A stretch of 64,000 nt of DNA from Rummeliibacillus sp963792445 (GTDB lineage: Bacteria; Bacillota; Bacilli; Bacillales_A; Planococcaceae): positions 1 through 64,000 of the forward strand of contig CAWBWO010000009.1 of the NCBI GenBank assembly GCA_963792445.1, written 5' to 3'. Under the pieces are notes generated by a model. That model saw nothing but the letters and a program-made list of their open reading frames with translations. It made no database searches and was not told the DNA's origin. Within the stretch, counting starts at the first letter, position 1. The number at the start of each line of letters is the position of its first letter. A program made the translations under genes and the position numbers. Positions 55,952-64,000 of this stretch are shown here, piece by piece.

Positions 55952-56746
55952 TTATGCAAGTGTGCGATCTTTTTCTATAACGGCATTGACTGCATCGAAA
56001 ATGGTACTTTCAAAATGATCGTTTTGTAAAGAAGTCACACCTTCAATAGTTGTACCACCAGGTGAGCATACTTGGTCTACAAGTTCCCATGGATGTTCGT
56101 TGCTTTCGATTATCATTTTAGCACTTCCAAAAACGGCACTTGAAGCAATCTCAAGCGCTTGTTTTTTATCCATCCCAGCTCGTACACCGGCTCTAGCTAA
56201 TGTATCAATGTATAAATAGCTAAATGCAGGGGATGCACCAGCAATAGCTGAGAAGATGGTGAATTGTTCTTCAGGTAATTCAATCATGGAGCCAATTGTT
56301 TCAAATAAAGTGGTCACCATTTCTTTATCTTGTGCAGTCGCTTTTGAAGAAGCAGAAAAACAAGTTGTAGAAGCCCCAACAATCGCGTTTATATTCGGCA
56401 TTACTCGAATAATGGAAGTTGCGTTTGGCAATAGTGTTTCTATATTTGCAATAGACTTACCAGCAGCAATCGAGATTACTACTTGATTGTCTTTTAATAA
56501 TTCATTTACTTGTGGCAGTAATTCAGGGAATGTTTGAGGTTGTACTGCAAGAATGATAACGTCAGCTTCCATAACGTCTTGCAATGAATGGCATCCTGTA
56601 ATTTGATAAACTTGCACTAATTGCTCAGTTTTATATGAAGAACGGTTATATCCTAAAATATCATCCGCGGGGAAATGTTCACTCTTCACCATTCCTTTAA
56701 TAATCGCTGTGGCCATATTGCCAAGTCCGATAAAACCATATTTCAA
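55952..56746 (-). CDS. proC: Pyrroline-5-carboxylate reductase
   Basis: About 264 residues. KYGFIGLGNMATAIIKGMV is the NAD(P) loop, VISIAAGKSIANIETLLP and IRVMPNINAIVGASTTCFS are ProC hallmarks, and the C-terminal SPGGTTIEGVTSLQ is the family signature. Final step of proline synthesis. The likely start is TTG 56746, since AGGAG is 11 bases upstream; the frame extends to TTG 56767, which precedes that site. Confidence 0.92.
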   Translation of the reverse strand: MKYGFIGLGNMATAIIKGMVKSEHFPADDILGYNRSSYKTEQLVQVYQITGCHSLQDVMEADVIILAVQPQTFPELLPQVNELLKDNQVVISIAAGKSIANIETLLPNATSIIRVMPNINAIVGASTTCFSASSKATAQDKEMVTTLFETIGSMIELPEEQFTIFSAIAGASPAFSYLYIDTLARAGVRAGMDKKQALEIASSAVFGSAKMIIESNEHPWELVDQVCSPGGTTIEGVTSLQNDHFESTIFDAVNAVIEKDRTLA

Positions 56747-56967
56747 TTTATTTGACACTCCTAACAAAATTCAATACTAAACCATTCCTTAGTATACGGG
56801 TAAAAACTATTTTTGTGTAATATTTGGCTTGCATCTATTTTATAAAACAATTAATCGATTTCTAAACTAGCCTCTTTAATTAACCAAATTTAAGAAACCT
56901 ATTACCTTTAAACAACGTATCAATAAAGGGATATACATAAAAAATCACAATATTATGGAGGGGTTAG

Positions 56968-57500
56968 GTGCTTAGATAACAGGAATAATATTAAATTACA
57001 ATTATTCGGCATTTTCTTATTTATTTTCGTTTTAGTTGGTTGTGATCCGACATCAAGCGATAAAATGGAGTTTTACGAAGGCACTAAAAGTGTGGATTTG
57101 TCTAATGAAGATATAAAGTCGATTGCTATAAATTCTAGTGAAAACAAGGTGAAAGATGTGTTAGGAAAGCCTGACTTTATTATTAAAATTGAAAATCCTA
57201 AATCAAATTATACTATTTACGGAAAGAATGAAAAGAATTATGATTTGGAATTTCGCTTGATCGGAGGGAAGGTTAAAACGTTATATGATCTCAAGTAGCA
57301 AATATACATTAAGTAAAGGAATTACTATTGGAAACAGTAAGACGGATGTCATGAATGCATACGGCAAAAATTATTATGAAAGGACCGATACAGGGGCAAA
57401 TATAATAGGCTATTTTGATAAAGTAAATAATATTAATATAGAATTTGGAATGAGTGACAACAAGGTTAATGGAATTATTGTATCAGGAAGTATTAAATAA
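56968..57500 (+). pseudogene. Hypothetical lipoprotein with two frameshifts
   Basis: GGAGGGG at 56957-56963 and GTG 56968 would start a signal with lipobox FVLVGC (cysteine at 57041), but a base must be dropped near 56974 to connect start and signal. The soluble part (KVKDVLGKPDFIIKIENPKS) shifts again at 57287: removing that G gives KTLY-ISSSKYTLSKGITIGNSKTDVMN. The two halves each contain a V..VLGKPD / V.NAYGK-like repeat. Corrected length is about 176 residues. It is probably a small secreted lipoprotein of unknown function. Confidence 0.6.
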
Positions 57501-57511
57501 AACTTAAATTG

Positions 57512-57541
57512 CCCCTAAAGCAGTTGTTTCAGCTTTAGGGG
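57512..57541. terminator. Hairpin between convergent genes
   Basis: Perfect 10-bp stem CCCCTAAAGC / GCTTTAGGGG, 10-nt loop, without a strong T-run on either side. Confidence 0.55.
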
Positions 57542-57574
57542 TATTGATATAGCAGTAATTCATTCAGGTTGATA

Positions 57575-58171
57575 CTAATCATTTAATCCTTTTCCATCCA
57601 GAATTTGCTGTATATATTTTTCAATCCTAGACACTCGGGTTTTGGATTGTTTAGCCCCTGAAAAATAAAGAATGTATGCTCTTTGTCTTCCAGGTGTTAA
57701 TGCTTCAAAAGCAGTTTTCAAGGCAGGAATTTCATCGAACTTATTTTGTAGTTCTTCAGGAATTGTGTAATCTGAATGCTCTTTCAAATTTACTTTCAAA
57801 CCTGCTTTTTCAACTTCGATGGCTTCATTAATATAGGCTTTTATAATCGTTTCCATTTTTCTTATATCTTGAACATTGGTGAACCGAATCTGACGCGCAG
57901 CCTGTACATTTTCCGTTTGTTGGACTAAAATCCCATAGGTATCTTTTAACAAGGCTCCTTTGTGAAACAGAAGTGCACAATATTCTTTAAATCCATGCAT
58001 TAAAACGATGTTCTTTTTCTCAAATGTGTAACACGGATGCATCCACTTAAATTCTTCTGTCAGCTTACAGTCAAGAATAATCTTCCTTAACAGTTCGTAT
58101 TCTTCCTTCCACTTTTTTGCTTTACTTAAAAATTCATCAACCTTTGGATCAAGTCTACTTGATGTCAACAA
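57575..58171 (-). CDS. YdeI/DUF1801-family protein
   Basis: 198 residues. N-terminal DUF1801 region (KWKEEYELLRKIILDCKLTE then EFKWMHPCYTFEKKNIVLMH) and C-terminal YdeI/OmpD-associated region (DYTIPEELQNKFDEIPALKT, LTPGRQRAYILYFSGAKQ, KTRVSRIEKYIQQI). Bacillus YdeI has the same two-part layout; the function is unknown. The start is TTG 58171 (GAGAGGTG upstream); no ATG is available. Confidence 0.87.
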   Translation of the reverse strand: MLTSSRLDPKVDEFLSKAKKWKEEYELLRKIILDCKLTEEFKWMHPCYTFEKKNIVLMHGFKEYCALLFHKGALLKDTYGILVQQTENVQAARQIRFTNVQDIRKMETIIKAYINEAIEVEKAGLKVNLKEHSDYTIPEELQNKFDEIPALKTAFEALTPGRQRAYILYFSGAKQSKTRVSRIEKYIQQILDGKGLND

Positions 58172-58392
58172 GAAACACCTCTCGATTATTTTATCTTTTT
58201 TTAGTTTTACTTAATTGTATATCTACCTCAATATTTCCATTTGATGATATATATTAACTAAAATCATGTCAACATTGTGAATTTGTCTGGTTTAATATAA
58301 ATTTGGCCAAAATTTTGGTATGATTAAGTCATTGCTTTCTATTTTTAAGATTACCAATTAGAATCAGCACCTATGCTATTTTCTCAATTAGA

Positions 58393-58401
58393 TGCTATAA
58401 T
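58393..58401 (+). promoter_or_regulatory. Extended -10 promoter of ctaB
   Basis: TGCTATAAT at 58393-58401, 26 bp upstream of the ctaB start; no good -35 is needed. Confidence 0.55.
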
Positions 58402-58426
58402 AGTGGTGCTCTTGCTATGAAAAGGA

Positions 58427-59389
58427 ATGAATAATAATATAATGAATAGTGATATAAAATTTAATCAGATATCACAAAGTACTGACGTCATTGTATCGAA
58501 GCCATCTCTTTCGAAGATTTTAGCTCTAACCGTTAAAACAGGTATTATAAAATCAAATCTTATTCCAATGGTAGCTGGTCTAACACTCGCACTCTATACG
58601 TATGAAATTAATCCATTCAATCAAATAATTGATATTATTTGTGCAATTATTGGTTCAGCGCTAATTATCGCGGCTGCAGGAGCTTTTAATAACTTATACG
58701 ATCGTGATATCGATGCCATTATGCAACGTACGAAAAAGCGGCCAACTGTAACAGGAGAGATCAAACTATCTTACGTGTGGGCAATCGGAATCGTCTCTAC
58801 GATTTTTGGTCTATTAGCTCTTTATATTGCCACTCCAATGGCTGCATTACTTGGATTAACTGGACTTTTCTTCTATGTTTTTCCTTATACGATGTGGACA
58901 AAACGATATACCGTATATAACACAGAAGTTGGTAGTATTTCAGGCGCAATGCCTCCACTTATTGGTTGGGCTGCGATTCATCCGAATGTGATGCATCCTG
59001 CAATTTTAGGTTTATTTGTCATTACACTTATTTGGCAAATGCCACATTTCTATGCGATTGCAATTCGTAAACAAGATGATTATCGAGCAGCAAAAGTTCC
59101 AATGTTACCAGTTGCTAAAGGGATGAAGAGAACATATATCCAAACGAATATTTATCTCATTTTCTTAATTGCCAGCTGTTTTTTATTGGGGACATTAAGC
59201 AAAGGTTTGATGTTGGTAGCGTTAATCTTAAGCATTGCATGGCTTGTGATGAATATTTATGGTTATCATAAAAAAGAACCGAAGAAATGGGCAACCTTGT
59301 TGTTTGTTTACTCATTGATACACATGACGGTACTATTCTCAACTGTGATTATCTATTCAATTGTTGGTTTGTTTTTAAAATTGCATTAA
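58427..59389 (+). CDS. ctaB: Protoheme IX farnesyltransferase (heme O synthase)
   Basis: 320 residues, 8-9 helices. The prenyltransferase signatures NNLYDRDIDAIMQRTKKRP near residue 88 and the second aspartate loop KQDDYRAAKVPMLP near 217 are intact, as is WQMPHFYAIAI. It makes heme O for the cytochrome oxidases. ATG 58427 is two bases from AAAGGA; ATG 58442 is the alternative. Gene neighbours (ctaA, oxidase genes) are absent, so this is probably a second, stand-alone ctaB. Confidence 0.92.
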   Translation: MNNNIMNSDIKFNQISQSTDVIVSKPSLSKILALTVKTGIIKSNLIPMVAGLTLALYTYEINPFNQIIDIICAIIGSALIIAAAGAFNNLYDRDIDAIMQRTKKRPTVTGEIKLSYVWAIGIVSTIFGLLALYIATPMAALLGLTGLFFYVFPYTMWTKRYTVYNTEVGSISGAMPPLIGWAAIHPNVMHPAILGLFVITLIWQMPHFYAIAIRKQDDYRAAKVPMLPVAKGMKRTYIQTNIYLIFLIASCFLLGTLSKGLMLVALILSIAWLVMNIYGYHKKEPKKWATLLFVYSLIHMTVLFSTVIIYSIVGLFLKLH

Positions 59390-59391
59390 GT

Positions 59392-59430
59392 AAAAAACGG
59401 CATTTCTTTTATCGAAAATGCCGTTTTTTT
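59392..59430 (+). terminator. Terminator of ctaB
   Basis: Long stem AAAAAACGGCATTT / AAATGCCGTTTTTT right after the stop codon. Confidence 0.85.
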
Positions 59431-59455
59431 ATTTGAGTTTTTCGTAAGAGGAAAG

Positions 59456-59804
59456 CTACTCATTCATTCTTAAATGTCTTTTAAAATCCTTAAATGGAGT
59501 AGAATAGGAGTCTTTATATTTCTTGATATGGTTTGTTAAAATAGCCCAATTTTCATTAAGAAATGGATGAATCTCCGTTGTATCAGCAAGAGTAATACAG
59601 TTCAATTAAGAAATAAAGGGTTTCCCATATCAAAAAGTCATCGTCTAATTTGATTAACATTTCAATAACATTTGGAATGTAGTTAAATGCTTCTTCTGGA
59701 GACATTCCTTTAGTAATTGATTCGAAAGCATTACTAAAATACCACTCGTCTTGATCTAATTTATCTTCCCAATCCACATAAATCTCCAATAGCCTTTTAT
59801 CCAT
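59456..59804 (-). pseudogene. Small hypothetical protein, frameshifted
   Basis: From ATG 59804 (AGGAAG eight bases upstream): MDKRLLEIYVDWEDKLDQDE, SNAFESITKGMSPEEAFNYI, then ETLYFLIELYYS. It stops at 59583, but one frame over the sequence continues LADTTEIHPFLNENWAIL and NHIKKYKDSYSTPFKDFKRH to a stop at 59456-59458. Adding one base near 59590 makes a protein of about 116 residues. All-helical and acidic; it resembles small immunity-type proteins in style, but I cannot name a family. Confidence 0.6.
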
Positions 59805-60029
59805 TTTCATCACTTCCTAAAATGCTTATCTATAATTTTATCAATTGTAATCACTTGTGGATTAAACCTTTAGATAAAAGAAAGAGAATCAAAAATGGCC
59901 AAAAGTAGGGGATCCAGCAAACATGCTGTTAGTTGACGCAAGCTGTTCAACAGAAGTCATTGCTCGTAGGTCAAACGTCAAGCTGTGTTTTATCCTGGTA
60001 CCCAAGTTTTTGGCCAGTTATAGTAATAA

Positions 60030-61046
60030 TTAGAATGGTTTATAGAAATTAATGGTGTAGTAAGGTACATTATTTGCATCAAATGCTACACCAACTCCTA
60101 CATGGGTTAGTTCTGTATTTAAGATATTTTTTCGATGACCCATGCTGTTCATAAGTCCTTCATGGGCAAAAATACTGCTATATTGCCCAGATGCAATATT
60201 TTCCGCATACATTTGTTCATTATAGCCAGCTGCAATCATTCGTTGATGTGGTTGGCTACCATCACTTCCTGTATGTGAAAAATAATGTTGATCAATCATA
60301 TCTTGACTATGTTGTCTTGCTTCACCTGTGAGTCCTTTGTCATAAATTAGTGGTTTCAATCCAAATTCAACGCGACTTTCATTGATCAGTTCGACCATTA
60401 ATCTTTCGTATCCGTCTCTTAATTTTGTGGTTCCTTGTCCGTAGAATCCTTTCTTTTTCATCTCAACATTTTTCTTAATATATTGCACTGAGCGTAATTT
60501 ATTTTGATTGTGAAGATCGAAAAAGAAGGTTACATAATATCCTTCTATATAGTAAACTAATTGTTCGTTTGATTGATTACTTGAAAGTTCGTACAAAACA
60601 TGTCCTTTTCGAATCTGGGTTAGTGGATTTCCTAGTTTTTGCAATAAGTCGTTATAAGTGGTTTTGCCAATCGTTGCACCAAAAATTTGTCGACCTTTAC
60701 CTGCAACGTAGCCTCCACTTGAATCAGAAAATGTCAACGTGAAATTTTTATATTGATTTTCATAGACATTCCAAGTTTTCCCGTATTCACTAGCGACTTT
60801 CATTTTGGGGGTAGAGGTTATATTAGGAATGCCTAAATTGTCAACTTTGATCTCGATTGCTTGTTCTTTCGTTGCCTCTTTTTGCTCTTGTATCTTTTCG
60901 ATTTGCTTTGAGGTAACTTGTTTAAATTCTTTTTCGACTGTGGCAAATTTTTCAGTCAATTTATATTCGCTATTGTATTTTGGCCAATAGATAATACCTG
61001 CAACAATGAGTACACATAATAATAAACCTTTTAATAGATTAATCAT
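60030..61046 (-). CDS. CAP/SCP-domain protein, YlbC-like
   Basis: 338 residues. N-terminal membrane helix (LLKGLLLCVLIVAGIIYW), a charged linker, then the CAP-associated N-terminal domain (KVASEYGKTWNVYENQYKNF, QIFGATIGKTTYNDLLQKLG) and a CAP domain (ESRVEFGLKPLIYDKGLTGE, ARQHSQDMIDQHYFSHTGSD, HRKNILNTELTHVGVGV). The order is that of B. subtilis YlbC. ATG 61046 follows TAGGAGA. Its promoter region is occupied by an IS605-type relic whose end lies only a few bases before the ribosome site. Confidence 0.88.
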   Translation of the reverse strand: MINLLKGLLLCVLIVAGIIYWPKYNSEYKLTEKFATVEKEFKQVTSKQIEKIQEQKEATKEQAIEIKVDNLGIPNITSTPKMKVASEYGKTWNVYENQYKNFTLTFSDSSGGYVAGKGRQIFGATIGKTTYNDLLQKLGNPLTQIRKGHVLYELSSNQSNEQLVYYIEGYYVTFFFDLHNQNKLRSVQYIKKNVEMKKKGFYGQGTTKLRDGYERLMVELINESRVEFGLKPLIYDKGLTGEARQHSQDMIDQHYFSHTGSDGSQPHQRMIAAGYNEQMYAENIASGQYSSIFAHEGLMNSMGHRKNILNTELTHVGVGVAFDANNVPYYTINFYKPF

Positions 61047-61063
61047 CAGATCTTCTCCTAATT

Positions 61064-61339
61064 TTATCCCACATTAACGGGCTTTTGACTCCAACCTCAA
61101 GGATTTAGAAAATTCGAATAAGGATAGGTGTAGATAAACTGCCCGTAAAAGCCCGATTGGTTCGGGCAGGCACGAAGCCTGTCACTCAGGTGTTGCCACA
61201 GGAGGTGGCGAACTTAAGCCTTGAGTTCCTATAAATCAGTGGGGGATGGCCAACTAAAAACGCCACGTCCTGTGGTAACGTTGGCACTAGTACGTACTGT
61301 ACGTAGGAAAACCCCCAATGATTGAAGTTTCACTTTATC
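61064..61339 (-). mobile_element. IS200/IS605-type relic, copy B (with internal insert)
   Basis: Same ends as copy A (minus strand: ATAAAGTGAAACTTCAATCA and GTTAATGTGGGATAAA) and the same CAATCGGGCTTTTACGGGC block, but about 125 bp longer in the middle because of extra hairpins (CAGGCACGAAGCCTG; TACGTACTGTACGTA). Its right end directly adjoins the CAP gene's ribosome site. Confidence 0.6.
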
Positions 61340-61458
61340 AGTTTCTATGTAATTATATAATTAAAAAGCAGTACAAACCATGATTTCGATTTGCACTGCT
61401 TGGATTGGAACTTAATTTTATATATTAGGCAAAAATTTGATCAATTAATGTAATTTCT

Positions 61459-62370
61459 TCAGATTGTTAATTTGACATCAAGTGTTTTTAAGTTATTTAA
61501 AACTTGATCTGCACGTTTGGCACCTGGAATCACAGCATCAATAGCAGGTTGTGTTAAGTACCAAGCTAATACGATATGTTGTACTTCAACATCTTTTGCA
61601 TTGGCAATAACGTTAAGTTTTTCTACTTTTTCTAAATTAGAGATGAAAGCATCACCTTGTAGATGTGGCATCTTTGTACGCAAATCATTGAATTTGGTAT
61701 CTTTAGTATATTTGCCAGCTAAGATTCCAGCAGCCAATGGGAAGTATGGTACAAATGATAAGTTGTTTTCAACAATATAAGGGAAGTAGTCTTCTTCTGC
61801 ACTACGGTTAATCAAATTGTATTCACCTTGGAAAACATCGACATAGCCATCTTGGTTAGCCTCTTTTAATTGCTCTAAAGAGAAATTAGAGACACCAATT
61901 GCTCGAATTTTCCCTTCGTCTTTCAATTCCTTAAGTGCACCAACCGCTTCATATTTTGGCGTACTTTCATCAGGGAAATGAATATAAAACAAATCGATAT
62001 AATCAGTATTCAAACGACGTAAACTGCCCTCAACAGCTTCTCGTAAGAAGGTAGGGGAATTATCAAACGTAACTTTTCCATCTTGTAAAACATGTGCGCC
62101 TTTTGTTGCCAACACAACATCTTGGCGTTTTCCACTAACTTTTAGAACTTCACCAACTAATTCTTCAGAACGACCAATCCCATAGATATAAGCAGTATCG
62201 ATAAAGTTAATACCATGTTCAATTCCTTCCAAAACTAGCTTTTTCCCAGCTTCTTCATCCAAATTTGGATATAAATTATGTCCACCAACTGCATTGGCCC
62301 CTAAGCCGATTGGATTGACAAATAAATCCGTTTTCCCAATTTGTACTTTTTGCTTATGATCGATTGCCAT
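61459..62370 (-). CDS. Aldo/keto reductase
   Basis: About 303 residues. Catalytic tetrad in place: D and Y in FIDTAYIYG, K in LATKGAH and H in FYIHFPDES; NFSLEQLKEANQDG and the C-terminal VIPGAKRADQVLNNL complete the AKR barrel with a NADP loop. Similar in style to Bacillus IolS/YhdN. ATG 62370 is nine bases after AGGAGG; the frame also allows TTG 62376. It is flanked by IS605-type relics on both sides, and copy C ends directly before its ribosome site. Confidence 0.9.
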   Translation of the reverse strand: MAIDHKQKVQIGKTDLFVNPIGLGANAVGGHNLYPNLDEEAGKKLVLEGIEHGINFIDTAYIYGIGRSEELVGEVLKVSGKRQDVVLATKGAHVLQDGKVTFDNSPTFLREAVEGSLRRLNTDYIDLFYIHFPDESTPKYEAVGALKELKDEGKIRAIGVSNFSLEQLKEANQDGYVDVFQGEYNLINRSAEEDYFPYIVENNLSFVPYFPLAAGILAGKYTKDTKFNDLRTKMPHLQGDAFISNLEKVEKLNVIANAKDVEVQHIVLAWYLTQPAIDAVIPGAKRADQVLNNLKTLDVKLTI

Positions 62371-62395
62371 ATTCAAAATCCTCCTTTATCCCGCA

Positions 62396-62536
62396 TTAAC
62401 TGGCTTTTGACTCCCACCTCAAGGCTTTAGAAAATTCGAAGAAGTATAGGTGGGTGATAACTGTGCCCGTAAACGCCCGATTGGTTCAACTAACAATCAG
62501 TGGGGAATGCCCCCACTGATTGAAGTTTCACTTTAT
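62396..62536 (-). mobile_element. IS200/IS605-type relic, copy C
   Basis: About 140 bp, close to copy A in sequence. On the minus strand it runs from ATAAAGTGAAACTTCAATCA through an ATCAGTGGGGG..CCCACTGAT hairpin to GTTAATGCGGGATAAA, directly before the aldo/keto reductase ribosome site. Confidence 0.6.
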
Positions 62537-62629
62537 TGCGAAATATGATTCTATTAGAATATTACACGTATTGGAGGTTATATTACCAAAAATATGCTTT
62601 CATTCTTACTATAGGTAGAATTGGAACCT

Positions 62630-63148
62630 CTATAATTTACTATTTGAAGGATGTAAAAAGCAGCTTTCCTCATGTATTGTTGGCAATAATCCAACTGCAA
62701 TTAAATAACTCTCCGCAATCGTACCACCAACATGTTTAAAAGTTTTTTTCAGGATTTTTAATTTTTCCTCTTTCGATTCCGGTAAATTTGACAAAAACTC
62801 AAAAAAACAGCCATGCAAGTTAATTAACTGCAGACAAACTTTCGCATTATAAATGGTTGCTTCTATTTTCCGTCTATTTCGAATGATGCCTTCATTATTT
62901 ATTAACCGTTCAACATCTTGATCAGTGAAAGTAGCAACATCTTCTATTTGAAAATTGGAAAAAGCATCCCTGAAATTTTCTCTCTTATTAAAAACCGTTT
63001 CCCATTTCAAACCAGCCTGGAAAACCTCTAAAGTTAAAGCTTCGAAAAGGGCTAGATTGTCCTTAATAATATGTCCCCATTCCTGATCATGGTATTGGAT
63101 GAGTAGGGGATTGTTGTTACACCAGTTGCATCTTATTAAATCATTCAT
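62630..63148 (-). CDS. tag: DNA-3-methyladenine glycosylase I
   Basis: 172 residues. RCNWCNNNPLLIQYHDQEWG is the TAG N-terminal signature with the first zinc cysteine and the histidine, AGLKWETVFNKRENFRDAFS follows, and the end KHVGGTIAESYLIAVGLLPT then HEESC supplies the last zinc histidine and cysteine. AGGAG precedes ATG 63148. It removes 3-methyladenine from alkylated DNA. Confidence 0.88.
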   Translation of the reverse strand: MNDLIRCNWCNNNPLLIQYHDQEWGHIIKDNLALFEALTLEVFQAGLKWETVFNKRENFRDAFSNFQIEDVATFTDQDVERLINNEGIIRNRRKIEATIYNAKVCLQLINLHGCFFEFLSNLPESKEEKLKILKKTFKHVGGTIAESYLIAVGLLPTIHEESCFLHPSNSKL

Positions 63149-63201
63149 ATTATCGAACTCCTTACGAAAATTTAGTTAGATTGAATTTTAGATTAGTTGT
63201 T

Positions 63202-63306
63202 GAGTTGGTTTAATTCAGGCTTGAGTAGTTCTAGTCAAAGTATGAGTGCTTCAAATCCAAATTTGACTGCTTCAAATAAAGACCCAAGAAACTCCAATAA
63301 CCAAAC
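63202..63306. repeat. Period-21 degenerate repeat array, GAGTGCTTCAAA type
   Basis: Units start at 63202, 63223, 63244, 63265 and 63286 (GAGTTGGTTTAA, GAGTAGTTCTAG, GAGTGCTTCAAA, GACTGCTTCAAA, AAGAAACTCCAA), each exactly 21 nt long. It lies between divergent tag and the 63428 gene. Confidence 0.65.
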
Positions 63307-63427
63307 AAGAGATTAAAAAAATCCTTCATTTTATCTGTATATTTCCATCTTTTATCGAAATACTTATTATGAAAAATATTGTAATTGATTATGGAGCTAT
63401 ATTTAACCGATAAGGGTGGGAATGACA

Positions 63428-63968
63428 ATGTTAAAAGAAATGTTTTATATGCTATCTTTTAGTATTATACTTTCATTATTTTCTGTAAATGGTGGCGTAT
63501 TATGCAAATTCAAATTCTGATAGTAAACCCCCATCATTTGAAGAGAAGTTCACTGAAGTGGGATATAAAACCGTGGGAGAATCAGTTAAGGAATTTGAAA
63601 ATCATATGAAATGTGAGGTACAGTTACCCGAACTTATGCCTTCTATTCCTTTCACACATAAATTCGGGCGTTTTATTGAAGATACAAAAGATGATTTGAA
63701 TGATTCTCTAGAAATTAGGTTTGTAAATAAAGATGTAAGTGAAAATATTTATAAAATGGATATTCGTTCTTTAAACAATAAACTGAACTTCAAAGGTAAA
63801 GAGTATGCACTTCAAGATGGTAGTAAAGGAGTTTATTTTGAAGACTACCAATTTAACTTTTTTGTCTTTGAAAAGAACAATTTGCAATATGTTTTAGGAA
63901 TTCATAAAAAATTATCCAACACTGTTACGCCTGATACTTTTGTTCGAATCGCGAATTCAGTAAAATAA
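63428..63968 (+). pseudogene. Hypothetical secreted protein, frameshifted in its signal peptide
   Basis: From ATG 63428 (AGGGTGG upstream) the frame encodes a signal-like MLKEMFYMLSFSIILSLFSV, then shifts: one extra G near 63488 separates it from VAYYANSNSDSKPPSFEEKF and the rest. Corrected length is about 179 residues, with a plausible cleavage after AYYA. The mature part is a soluble alpha/beta domain (KCEVQLPELMPSIPFTHKFG, DLNDSLEIRFVNKD, YALQDGSKGVYFEDYQFNFF). Family not recognised. Confidence 0.6.
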
Positions 63969-64000
63969 CTTGATCAACATTCATTGTCCGAAATATTTAC

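Noticed and set aside
59880..60025. Possible transposase remnant (NMLLVDASCSTEVIARRSN)
   Set aside because: The LLxDA-like stretch recalls IS1182/IS4 transposases, but it is too short and too poorly matched to claim.

Overview
The window is low-GC DNA with strong AGGAGG-type ribosome binding sites, many TTG/GTG starts and Bacillus-type genes (an alaR-alaT pair, YlbC-like CAP protein, YdeI, DUF4177, KTSC, proC, ctaB, a holin-like type I toxin, cre and MhqR-like operators). This points to a Bacillales bacterium, probably Bacillaceae or the Lysinibacillus/Planococcaceae side. That placement is inference. No rRNA, tRNA or CRISPR array was seen.

Layout. 1-8.1 kb: an MFS exporter cut by the left edge and a divergent, frameshifted MarR regulator; alaR-alaT (alaT frameshifted); a BASS transporter; two pirins, one pirin remnant and two MhqR-like operators, with an IS200/IS605-type relic between them. 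8.5-12.5 kb: a sigma-54 activator next to a ureohydrolase-NCS1 permease operon that has a textbook -24/-12 promoter. 12.5-31 kb: transporters (RND, two MFS, NCS1), GntR, an M20 amidohydrolase, a methyltransferase, decayed genes (two MFS tails, an M20 copy, a gntP fragment) and a type I toxin locus. 29.5-54.9 kb: the main system, a catabolic island. 55-64 kb: housekeeping and small hypothetical genes, with two more IS605-type relics.

The island is led by a divergent regulator that joins a XylR-N/V4R phenol-sensing module to a PucR-type helix-turn-helix. About 21 kb of co-directional genes then encode two flavin monooxygenases of the acyl-CoA-dehydrogenase fold with one flavin reductase, three extradiol dioxygenases, two meta-cleavage hydrolases, and the dienoate hydratase, acylating acetaldehyde dehydrogenase and hydroxy-oxovalerate aldolase that yield pyruvate and acetyl-CoA. 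Further genes encode three FAD-binding-2 dehydrogenases, an SMP-30 lactonase, a short FAD synthetase, an isocitrate-lyase-family enzyme, an SDR, a GlcG-like protein, a racemase-fold protein lacking the usual cysteines, and two MFS permeases. The logic resembles HsaABCDEFG of actinobacterial steroid degradation. No ring-hydroxylating dioxygenase is present, so the aromatic substrate is probably already a phenol, or an alicyclic ring aromatised by the flavin dehydrogenases.

Two signals cut across the window. At least ten otherwise well-conserved genes are broken by single-base indels, several in short A or T runs, which suggests unpolished sequence or very recent decay. Four intergenic stretches, and a looser fifth, carry degenerate arrays with a period of 21 nt (8-9 conserved bases plus about 12 variable ones), each with a different consensus.
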